Below, piece by piece: positions 1 to 5,658 of a stretch of DNA of 5,658 bases. The position numbers and the translations under genes are program-made. The notes under the pieces were generated by a model that saw only the letters and a program-made list of their open reading frames with translations, was not told where the DNA came from and made no database searches. Each line of letters starts with the position of its first letter. The stretch's first letter is position 1. Origin of the DNA: Verrucomicrobiota bacterium (GTDB taxonomy: Bacteria > Verrucomicrobiota > Verrucomicrobiia > Limisphaerales > JAHEOI01); NCBI GenBank assembly GCA_018610125.1, contig JAHEOI010000041.1, forward strand, positions 1 to 5,658, in the 5' to 3' direction.

Positions 1-1
1 G

Positions 2-1960
2 GAGTACGACAAGCAGATTGCCGCGGTTCGTGAGCTGATCGACAAGAAGGTCGCCGCCATCGATTACCAACCAAGCGAGCAGCAAGCCAAGAAAGGCGAG
101 TCAAAAGGACGTCAAGCATTTGTTTGGATTGACGATCAATTGCCGGAAGGAGCGAACGTCAAAAGCGATGGCAACGGGACCGATTGGCAATTTGTCTCCA
201 AGTCGGAAGGACCGGTCCTGAGCGGCGAGAAGGCAACCACCATCACCACGGAGAAACAAGGTCAATTCTATTTCACAGGCGCCAAGCAAAAACTCCAAGT
301 CGGTAAAGGCGACAAGTTGTTTGCCCATGTCCGCATCGATCCTAAAAATCCGCCGAAGGAGATCCTGCTTCAGTTCAATGACGGCAGTTGGGAGCATCGT
401 GCGGCTTGGGGAGAAAACCTGATCGATTATGGCAAGGAAGGCACGTCGAGCCGCCGTTTGATGGGCGAGCTCCCCGAGTCAGGCAAGTGGATACGGCTTG
501 AGGTCCCGGCACAAAAAGTCGGCCTTGAGCCCGGAAGCCAAATTCAAGGATGGGCGTTCACTCAATACGGCGGTACGGTCTCTTGGGACAAGGCGGGCAT
601 TATGACCCGTACCCCTCAAGAAGGAATGGGCTTCAACTCATTGATTGCTTGGGAGCAATGGCAACGCGAAAACGAAGATTCCTCACTGCCCAAAGACTTG
701 CGAAAGATCGTTGAAAAACCGCGTCAAAAACGAAGCGATGACGAACAGCAGAAGCTGACGGACTATTTCGTGGAGCACGCCTACAGCCAAGCCCGAGCCG
801 AGTTTAAGGAGCTCCACCAACGGGTCGAGGAGCTGAAGCAGAAAAAGCAGTCCTTAAAGGATTCCATTCCAGGGACGATGATCACACGCCGGAAAGAGAA
901 TCCAGAACCGGCCCATTTTCTCAAACGAGGCCAATACGATAATCCGGGTCAAAAGGTCAAACCGGATGTCCCCGATGCCCTTCCTCCATTGCCGGAAGAT
1001 GTCCCGCGGAACCGACTCGGTCTGGCGAAATGGCTGGTCGATGAACGAAACCCATTAACCGCGCGGGTGATGGTTAATCGAATGTGGCAGGAGTACTTTG
1101 GCAAGGGGCTTGTCCGGAGCTCGGAGAATTTCGGAGCGCTGGGAGAATACCCTACTCATCCCAAGCTCCTCGACTGGCTGGCGGCCGAATTCATGGCCAG
1201 CGGTTGGGATGTTAAGCATATGAATCGGCTGATCGCGACCTCGGCAACCTACCGGCAATCTTCCGAGGTCACCCGCAAGCTGCAAGATCGCGATCCGAAA
1301 AACAAGCTCTTGGCGCGAGGCCCTCATTCTCGTTTGGACGCCGAGGTGATCCGGGATTATGCCTTGTTCGTCAGCGGGCTGCTTGTCGATAAGATTGGGG
1401 GCCCACCGGTCAACCCGTATCAACCGCCCGGACTTTGGAAGGCAGTCGCTTACGAAGGGAGCAACACGATGAACTTCGAACGCGACAAGGGACGGAAGCT
1501 CTATCGACGCAGTATCTACACCTTCTGGAAGCGAACCGCACCACCGCCAAACATGATGGCCTTCGACACCCCGACTCGGGAAGATTGTACGGTGCGCCGG
1601 GAAAGGACCAATACCCCGTCGCAAGCCTTGGTCCTCATGAACGACGTCCAGTTTGTCGAGGCGGCGCGTCACTTGGCTCAGCGCATCCTGACCGAAGGCG
1701 GCGATAGCCCGGAGCGAAAGGTGAAGTTTGCCTTCGAGACGGTATTGATGAGACCGCCCGACGCAAAAGAGAAGCAGATCATGCTCGACCTTTTGAACAA
1801 ACAGTTGAGCCATTTCCAAGCGAATCCCAAGGCAGCAAAAAAGTTGATTCATGAAGGCGCCTCGGCTCCCGATCCTGATCTTGAGCCGACCCGGCTCGCT
1901 GCCTGGACGATGGTTGGGAACGCGATGCTGAATCTCAGCGAAACCATTAGCAAACGATAA
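2..1960 (+). CDS. PSD1 / DUF1553 domain protein with concanavalin-like segment, 5'-partial
   Basis: The frame is open from base 2 with no start codon that fits a gene beginning, so this is the C-terminal 652 residues of a larger protein; the TTG at 140 is internal. Fragment residues about 40-202 (from FVWIDD to SWDKAGIMT) look like a beta-rich jelly-roll or concanavalin-like domain. A charged helical linker with coiled-coil character follows at about 252-291. The DUF1553 (PSD1) domain runs from about 305 to the end, with HFLKRGQYDNPG (305-316), NPLTARVMVNRMWQEYFG (350-367), GGPPVNPYQPPGLW (466-479), RRSIYTFWKRT (502-512) and RTNTPSQALVLMND (535-548). Family members usually carry a cytochrome-c-like PSCyt1 domain and DUF1549 upstream; both would lie off the left edge, so haem binding cannot be tested here. 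The C-terminus (AAWTMVGNAMLNLSETISK) is typical and complete. The biochemical role is not established; a cell-envelope location is inferred. It is followed after 59 nt by its usual partner, DUF1501. Confidence 0.93.
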   Translation, partial: EYDKQIAAVRELIDKKVAAIDYQPSEQQAKKGESKGRQAFVWIDDQLPEGANVKSDGNGTDWQFVSKSEGPVLSGEKATTITTEKQGQFYFTGAKQKLQVGKGDKLFAHVRIDPKNPPKEILLQFNDGSWEHRAAWGENLIDYGKEGTSSRRLMGELPESGKWIRLEVPAQKVGLEPGSQIQGWAFTQYGGTVSWDKAGIMTRTPQEGMGFNSLIAWEQWQRENEDSSLPKDLRKIVEKPRQKRSDDEQQKLTDYFVEHAYSQARAEFKELHQRVEELKQKKQSLKDSIPGTMITRRKENPEPAHFLKRGQYDNPGQKVKPDVPDALPPLPEDVPRNRLGLAKWLVDERNPLTARVMVNRMWQEYFGKGLVRSSENFGALGEYPTHPKLLDWLAAEFMASGWDVKHMNRLIATSATYRQSSEVTRKLQDRDPKNKLLARGPHSRLDAEVIRDYALFVSGLLVDKIGGPPVNPYQPPGLWKAVAYEGSNTMNFERDKGRKLYRRSIYTFWKRTAPPPNMMAFDTPTREDCTVRRERTNTPSQALVLMNDVQFVEAARHLAQRILTEGGDSPERKVKFAFETVLMRPPDAKEKQIMLDLLNKQLSHFQANPKAAKKLIHEGASAPDPDLEPTRLAAWTMVGNAMLNLSETISKR

Positions 1961-2006
1961 ATCGGAAGCGATTTGTTTTTTCACCAAGCCAAGCAACCCT
2001 TTGCCC

Positions 2007-2012
2007 AAGAGG
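2007..2012 (+). promoter_or_regulatory. Shine-Dalgarno site of the DUF1501 gene
   Basis: AAGAGG lies 7 nt before the ATG at 2020. It supports that start over the in-frame ATG at 2050 (residue 11), which directly precedes the twin-arginine motif and has no purine-rich site at a good distance. Many family members begin at the position of the second ATG, so the first ten residues may be an optional extension. Confidence 0.6.
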
Positions 2013-2019
2013 TAATATT

Positions 2020-3498
2020 ATGGATCCATTACGAGAGCACACCTTATTAATGACCCGGCGCCAATTTTTCGGCAGTGCGATACGCGGACTCTCTTCCGCT
2101 ATCGGCAGTGCCGCATTGGCCTCGTTGATGCGGCCGGACCTCGTTTCGGCGGCAGGGATGGAGGCCGGCCAAATGGGAGCCCTTGCAGCGCCCCACTTTG
2201 CTCCCAAGGCCAAGCGCGTGATCTATCTCTTCATGGCGGGGGCGCCATCCCAGATGGATCTTTTCGATTATAAGCCCCAGTTAAACGATTGGTTCGACAA
2301 GGATCTCCCGCCATCCGTCCGGGGCGATCAACGACTGACCACCATGACCTCGGGACAAGACCGCTTCCCGGTCGCGCCCTCGATTTTCGACTTCCACCGG
2401 TATGGCAATGCCGGAATGTGGGTCAGCGAGCTGCTGCCCCACATGGGGAGCGTCGTCGACGACATCGCGTTGCTCAAGACCGTCCATACCGAGGCAATCA
2501 ACCACGACCCCGCGATCACTTTCATCCAGACCGGTGACCAACGACCCGGCAAGCCGAGTCTTGGATCATGGCTCTCATACGGCCTCGGGAGCGAAAACCA
2601 GAACCTCCCCTCGTTTGTCGTTTTGCTGCCGACCTGGAGCTCAAAGCGGGATGCTCAAGCCCTTTATTCCCGACTTTGGGGTTCCGGCTTTCTCCCCTCA
2701 AAGCATCAAGGGGTCCAGTTCCGCTCGAATGGCGATCCGGTCCTTTACCTGAACAACCCGCGTGGAGTCGATCGGAAAACCCGACGAGATATGCTCGATG
2801 CCGTGGCGGCAATGAACGAACGCTACTTTGAGAGCGAAGGAGACCCCGAGATTAATGCCCGGATAGCCCAATACGAGATGGCCTACCGCATGCAGATGGC
2901 GGTGCCGGAGCTGACGGATCTATCGAACGAATCCGAGAGCACGCTTGAAATGTACGGGCCGGATGTGAAGCAGAAAGGCACCTTCGCCTCGTGCTGTCTT
3001 TTGGCTAGGAGACTCGCCGAACGCGATGTCCGATTCATTCAGCTCTTCCACCGCGGATGGGACCATCATGGCAATCTGCCCAGGGACCTCAAGCTCCAAT
3101 GCCGGGATATCGATCAACCCGCAGCGGCCCTCATCAAAGACCTGAAGCGACGCGGGCTACTCGATGAGACGCTGGTTGTCTGGGGCGGCGAGTTCGGCCG
3201 AACCACCTATTGCCAAGGGAATCTCACGCAGGACAATTACGGTCGCGACCACCATCCACGCTGCTTCACGATGTGGATGGCCGGCGGTGGGATCAAAGGC
3301 GGCATTGTCCACGGCGAGACGGACGACTTCTCGTACAATATTGTCAAGGATCCCGTTCACATCCGGGATTTAAACGCCACAATCCTGCATCAGCTCGGGA
3401 TTGATCACAATAAACTGACCTACCGGTTCCAAGGACTGGATCAAAGGCTAACCGGAGTCACTGCCCCGGCACATCCAGTCAATGCGATCATGACATAG
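2020..3498 (+). CDS. DUF1501 family protein, Tat-exported, alkaline phosphatase/sulfatase-like fold
   Basis: This is a complete 492-residue protein, the usual length for the family. A twin-arginine motif TRRQFFG (residues 12-18), a small-residue hydrophobic stretch and a likely cleavage region near VSAAG (42-46) indicate Tat export of the folded protein. DUF1501 hallmarks follow: KRVIYLFMAGAPSQMDLFDY (65-84), TEAINHDPAITF (157-168), GSWLSYGLGSEN (182-193), LYSRLWGSGFLPSKHQGV (215-232), HRGWDHHGN (344-352), VVWGGEFGRT (386-395), GRDHHPRCF (408-416) and GETDDFSYN (432-440). The Asp/His-rich motifs match the metal-ligand pattern of the alkaline phosphatase superfamily, to which DUF1501 is related. 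The sulfatase CxPSR nucleophile motif is absent, so sulfatase activity should not be assumed. The gene follows the PSD1 gene by 59 nt on the same strand, the standard PVC arrangement, so the two probably form an operon. Substrate and reaction are unknown. Confidence 0.95.
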   Translation: MDPLREHTLLMTRRQFFGSAIRGLSSAIGSAALASLMRPDLVSAAGMEAGQMGALAAPHFAPKAKRVIYLFMAGAPSQMDLFDYKPQLNDWFDKDLPPSVRGDQRLTTMTSGQDRFPVAPSIFDFHRYGNAGMWVSELLPHMGSVVDDIALLKTVHTEAINHDPAITFIQTGDQRPGKPSLGSWLSYGLGSENQNLPSFVVLLPTWSSKRDAQALYSRLWGSGFLPSKHQGVQFRSNGDPVLYLNNPRGVDRKTRRDMLDAVAAMNERYFESEGDPEINARIAQYEMAYRMQMAVPELTDLSNESESTLEMYGPDVKQKGTFASCCLLARRLAERDVRFIQLFHRGWDHHGNLPRDLKLQCRDIDQPAAALIKDLKRRGLLDETLVVWGGEFGRTTYCQGNLTQDNYGRDHHPRCFTMWMAGGGIKGGIVHGETDDFSYNIVKDPVHIRDLNATILHQLGIDHNKLTYRFQGLDQRLTGVTAPAHPVNAIMT

Positions 3499-3573
3499 CG
3501 AGAGCGGATCGAGGAGGTCCTGCACTTCGTAACGCGGATCGCTTGGTCTGTTAATGCCAGGTGCGGCCGCCCC
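3499..3573. other. Convergent intergenic gap
   Basis: This 75-nt gap lies between the stop of the DUF1501 gene and the end of the ylxR remnant on the opposite strand. It holds an 8-bp direct repeat, GCGGATCG, at 3504-3511 and 3534-3541, and a GCGGCCGC palindrome at 3563-3570. No strong hairpin with a T run was found in either direction. The only candidate for plus-strand termination is the short AAGCG-TTA-CGCTT hairpin followed by ATTTT at 3588-3605, just inside the ylxR 3' end. Confidence 0.5.
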
Positions 3574-3856
3574 CTACCACCCTCTGGAAGCGTTACGCTT
3601 ATTTTGCCAAGCCGCGATTTCGTCGGCCAATGATTCAGGGAGCGGCTGCTTTAACGCCTTTTGAAGCAACCGACCCTTAATCGCTTTTTTTGCGACAGTT
3701 CGGGTTATAACAGAGATAGGCCCCCCGCCCCGGCTTTTTTCCATCCGGGTCCAGGGAGACCTCATTATCCGGGGTTCGAACGATTCGGATTAAGTCACTT
3801 TTAGGTCGCAAGGTGCGACAGGCAACACAGCGTCGAATGAATGGCTCATTTCTCAT
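3574..3856 (-). pseudogene. ylxR: YlxR (DUF448) family RNA-binding protein, frameshifted in an A7 run
   Basis: Read from ATG 3856-3854, the first frame gives RRCVACRTL (residues 8-16), LIRIVRTPDNEVSLDPDGKK (22-41) and PGRGAYLC (42-49), then NPNCRKK and a premature TAA at 3679-3677, for 59 residues. These are the YlxR hallmarks: the N-terminal CxxCR, the basic strand, the GRGAY motif and the later cysteine. The missing C-terminal helix continues one frame over from 3684 to 3574 (AIKGRLLQKALKQPLPESLA and a further 16 residues). Removing one A from the seven-A run (3691-3685) joins both parts into a 93-residue protein, the normal family size. YlxR, called RnpM in Bacillus, binds RNase P RNA and is usually encoded between nusA and infB. 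Here it follows a reductase gene after 57 nt and has no clear Shine-Dalgarno site. The cause may be a true mutation, a homopolymer error in the read, or slippage. Family assignment is confident; the state of the gene is open. Confidence 0.82.
3588..3605 (+). terminator. Possible weak terminator hairpin for the DUF1501 operon
   Basis: AAGCG TTA CGCTT forms a 5-bp stem with a 3-nt loop and is followed by ATTTT. It lies 90 nt after the DUF1501 stop, overlapping the 3' end of the ylxR remnant on the other strand. The stem is short and only partly GC, so this is a weak candidate that could be chance. Confidence 0.2.
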
Positions 3857-3913
3857 AATTGATTTGGCGCGATCCCGATCGACCGTCGCTCTGACGGGAC
3901 CGGACCCATTGAA

Positions 3914-4921
3914 TCACGTTAACGGTGTTCCGTAAGCTTGGCTCCAATTCTCTTTGTCGGCCAATCGCAGACCCTCCAGCGAGAGCTTATGAAGCTCCGC
4001 ACCCGAGAGCGGCTTAGCTTCCCTCACTACCTGAGCCGCCTGCTCCAGCTCCTTTCGGTTTTGGATGCCAATGACAGCGGTCGATAACTCCGGAATCGAC
4101 AAGGCATAACGTATCGCTTGCTCATAGAATCTCGACGGCATGCGAAAGCCTTTACCGGCGGATCCCCCAAGCACCTTCATCGCCACAAGTCCCACATTCT
4201 CCCGACGCGCCCGCGACCAAACTTTGTGCTCAAAATCATAAACGTGCTGCACAACGAAATTGACGGCGTTCATCAGGACATCGATCTCACCGGTATCAAG
4301 CGCCGCGTGAAACCGGGATGGATAGAGATGCCCACTGGCTCCGATGAATCGGATAACTCCTTGATCCCGGGCCTCCTGCAGCGCGCCGAGCGCCCCCTCT
4401 TTTCCGAATACCGTGCCCAGGTCCGGAAACCGGTTTTCAAAGCCAAAATTGTGCAGATGGACCAAGTCCAATCGGTCCGTATGCATCCGCTTCATGCTTT
4501 GTTCAAGCAAACGCCATGTGCCATCGCGCGTCTTGGCCTCGGTCTTGGTCACGAGAAAGAAGCGATCACGGATCCCTTCCAAGGCCGGTCCCATCTTCTC
4601 TTCGGAGAATCCCCGATCGGCATTGCCGTAATTCGGCGCAACATCGAGGTAAGTGACTCCGAGATCCAAGGCCTTTTCCAACACCCCACGAACATGATCC
4701 GAGTCGATCGATTTCGCCTGAAACGGAGCACAGCCGATTCCAAGCCTTGAAACCGTCACCCCGGTCCTGCCTAGCTTCCCTGTCGGCATGGTACTATTCG
4801 AGCCGGATTTCGCCTCCGACTCGTCGCTTTGAGCCCACGTTAAGCCACCCGCTGCAGCCAATCCGACTCCGGCTACCGAGGTCCTTAAAAACGACCGTCT
4901 TGGGATTTTATTTTCACTCAT
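3914..4921 (-). CDS. Tat-exported aldo/keto reductase
   Basis: This is a 335-residue protein. The frame is open further upstream, into the sulfatase gene, but the ATG at 4921 is chosen because it has a Shine-Dalgarno site and immediately yields a Tat signal: PRRSFLRTS (residues 7-15), a hydrophobic Ala/Gly stretch to about 27 and a cleavage region near TWAQS. The mature part begins with the family signature KLGRTGVTVSRLGIGCAPF (49-67). The expected catalytic tetrad of the aldo/keto reductase barrel is visible: D93 and Y98 in LDVAPNYGNAD, K126 in LVTKTE and H157 in LDLVHLHN. The C-terminal TAVIGIQNRKELEQA (281-295) resembles the NADP-binding end of the fold. The likely role is NAD(P)-linked reduction or oxidation of a sugar-like carbonyl, with the enzyme exported folded and carrying its cofactor; the substrate is unknown. 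It lies 43 nt after the sulfatase stop, so the two are probably co-transcribed. Confidence 0.92.
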   Translation of the reverse strand: MSENKIPRRSFLRTSVAGVGLAAAGGLTWAQSDESEAKSGSNSTMPTGKLGRTGVTVSRLGIGCAPFQAKSIDSDHVRGVLEKALDLGVTYLDVAPNYGNADRGFSEEKMGPALEGIRDRFFLVTKTEAKTRDGTWRLLEQSMKRMHTDRLDLVHLHNFGFENRFPDLGTVFGKEGALGALQEARDQGVIRFIGASGHLYPSRFHAALDTGEIDVLMNAVNFVVQHVYDFEHKVWSRARRENVGLVAMKVLGGSAGKGFRMPSRFYEQAIRYALSIPELSTAVIGIQNRKELEQAAQVVREAKPLSGAELHKLSLEGLRLADKENWSQAYGTPLT

Positions 4922-4931
4922 AGCTTTCGTT

Positions 4932-4937
4932 TCCTTT
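4932..4937 (-). promoter_or_regulatory. Shine-Dalgarno site of the aldo/keto reductase gene
   Basis: On the minus strand AAAGGA ends 10 nt before the ATG at 4921, slightly longer than the ideal spacing. It lies in the 43-nt gap after the sulfatase stop and helps fix the start at the methionine that opens the Tat signal rather than at upstream methionines inside the sulfatase gene. Confidence 0.5.
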
Positions 4938-4964
4938 CGACTAACCCGCTCCTTGAAATTCCGT

Positions 4965-5658
4965 TTACTGGGCGGCGATTTCTTGCATCTCATCGAATTG
5001 ACGCTTGAGCCGCTTGACCACATCCGGGTGCGACGAGCTGACATCCCGTTGCTCGGACGGGTCTTGCGCGAGATTGAAAAGCGACATTGACTTAAAGGGA
5101 TCCCCTTTGATGACGCCGGGATAATCGCTGGGATGATATTGTTCGTATGGGGCAAGAATTCGAACCCCGTCCGGCGCCCTGGGATCGGTCCATGACTCGG
5201 TCGGTTTCCGATCCCGCTCCTTCGCCGGACCCGCCACGTTAACATGGAGCTTCCAATCGCCCATGCGGATCGTGGAAAGCGTTTCACCCCGCATTGAAAA
5301 CAAGGCCGTATGCGGCGAGTCAGCGTCCGAGGTCAGCAGCGGCATAATATCTTTCCCGTCAAAATGCGGCTTTGCGGGCAGTTCGATGCCGCAGGCTTTC
5401 AGCGCGGTCACGTAAAGATCCATAATGATCGCCGGCTCCTCGCTGACATGGCCTTCGGGAATCTTTCCCGGCCATCGGGCAATCAGAGGCACGCGGATCC
5501 CCCCTTCGGCAGTGCGGCCTTTCATCCCTCGTAGCCCACCTGTACTGCCGCCATACCAAGGGCCATTGTCACTGGTAAAAAAGACCAGCGTCTCCTCGTC
5601 GATATCGAGTGCCTTTAACTTCTCCAGAACCTGCCCGACAGACCAGTCGAGCTCAGCC
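4965..5658 (-). CDS. Sulfatase (arylsulfatase A-like), C-terminal part; gene runs off the right edge
   Basis: The frame is open to the right edge, giving the last 230 residues of a protein that is normally about 450-500 long. Visible sulfatase motifs are LVFFTSDNGPWYG (fragment residues 24-36), which carries the Asp/Asn metal ligands, and GLRGMKGRTAEGGIRVPLIA (41-60), which carries the conserved active-site Lys at 46 and the EGG(I/V)RVP signature. After these come WPGKIPEG, the FDGKDIMPLL segment, MGDWKLHVN and the usual C-terminal LFNLAQDPSEQRDVSSSHPD. The catalytic Cys/Ser of CxPSR or SxPSR, normally in the N-terminal half, is off the window, so activation by formylglycine cannot be judged, nor can a signal peptide. 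The methionine at 5525 is internal (MKGRTAEGG), not the start. The family hydrolyses sulfate esters, and in PVC bacteria many members act on sulfated polysaccharides outside the cytoplasm. It is the first visible gene of the minus-strand run. Confidence 0.94.
   Translation of the reverse strand, partial: AELDWSVGQVLEKLKALDIDEETLVFFTSDNGPWYGGSTGGLRGMKGRTAEGGIRVPLIARWPGKIPEGHVSEEPAIIMDLYVTALKACGIELPAKPHFDGKDIMPLLTSDADSPHTALFSMRGETLSTIRMGDWKLHVNVAGPAKERDRKPTESWTDPRAPDGVRILAPYEQYHPSDYPGVIKGDPFKSMSLFNLAQDPSEQRDVSSSHPDVVKRLKRQFDEMQEIAAQ

Noticed and set aside
1055..2008. Long minus-strand open frame (317 codons) opposite the PSD1 gene
   Set aside because: It lies wholly antisense to a well-conserved coding region, has no recognisable domain and shows the composition expected of a shadow frame.
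3504..3541. 8-bp direct repeat GCGGATCG, two copies 30 nt apart
   Set aside because: It is too short and has only two copies, with no flanking inverted repeats or adjacent integrase or transposase; chance is sufficient.
3574..3765. Standalone 63-residue protein on the minus strand starting at 3765
   Set aside because: Only its last 36 residues fit a protein family; the first part is the out-of-frame reading of the conserved YlxR core, so this is a product of the frameshift.
3765..3790. GGTTCGAA, resembling a tRNA T-loop
   Set aside because: The flanking bases do not form a T-stem, no cloverleaf can be drawn around it, and the bases encode the IVRTP part of YlxR on the minus strand.
3883..3897. 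Hairpin CCGTC-GCTCT-GACGG between the reductase and ylxR genes
   Set aside because: It is only a 5-bp stem and no T run follows on either strand, so it is not a convincing terminator or regulatory element.
4118..4750. Plus-strand open frame (210 codons) opposite the aldo/keto reductase gene
   Set aside because: It is antisense to the conserved barrel-coding region, has no family resemblance and has no ribosome binding site of note.
4922..5287. N-terminal extension of the aldo/keto reductase frame by 122 codons
   Set aside because: The extension overlaps the conserved sulfatase C-terminus in another frame and would bury the Tat signal inside the protein; the start at 4921 is much better.

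Overview
The window looks like a chromosomal segment from a member of the Planctomycetes-Verrucomicrobia-Chlamydiae (PVC) group, most likely a planctomycete or verrucomicrobium. The main reason is the head-to-tail pair of a DUF1549/DUF1553-type 'Planctomycete surface domain' protein and a Tat-exported DUF1501 protein, which are strongly expanded in those phyla. A sulfatase and a Tat-exported aldo/keto reductase fit the same background. The assignment rests on gene families only; no rRNA or tRNA is present.

Plus strand, left half (2-3498): the C-terminal 652 residues of a PSD1 (DUF1553) protein, whose N-terminus lies off the left edge, are followed after 59 nt by a complete 492-residue DUF1501 protein. 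The two are almost certainly co-transcribed and probably work as a pair in the cell envelope or periplasm. The PSD1 protein carries a jelly-roll-like (concanavalin-like) segment ahead of the DUF1553 domain. The substrate is unknown.

Minus strand, right half (5658 down to 3574): a sulfatase, whose catalytic N-terminal half lies off the right edge, is followed after 43 nt by a complete Tat-exported aldo/keto reductase. After a further 57 nt comes a small gene recognisable as ylxR (DUF448, RNase P/RNA-binding family). Its reading frame is broken by a single-base shift in a run of seven A residues: the first 57 codons and the last 36 codons are both well conserved in type but lie in different frames. 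No gene call that requires an intact frame from the ATG would describe this gene correctly.

The two halves converge at about 3499-3573, a 75-nt gap with no strong terminator. Functionally, the sulfatase and reductase suggest extracytoplasmic processing of sulfated or otherwise modified carbohydrates, with the PSD1/DUF1501 pair as a neighbouring exported system. The ylxR gene is a housekeeping-type RNA-binding gene that sits here away from its usual nusA-infB setting. I found no mobile element, CRISPR array or RNA gene, and nothing that clearly amounts to a new multi-gene system. The broken ylxR is the most unusual item.
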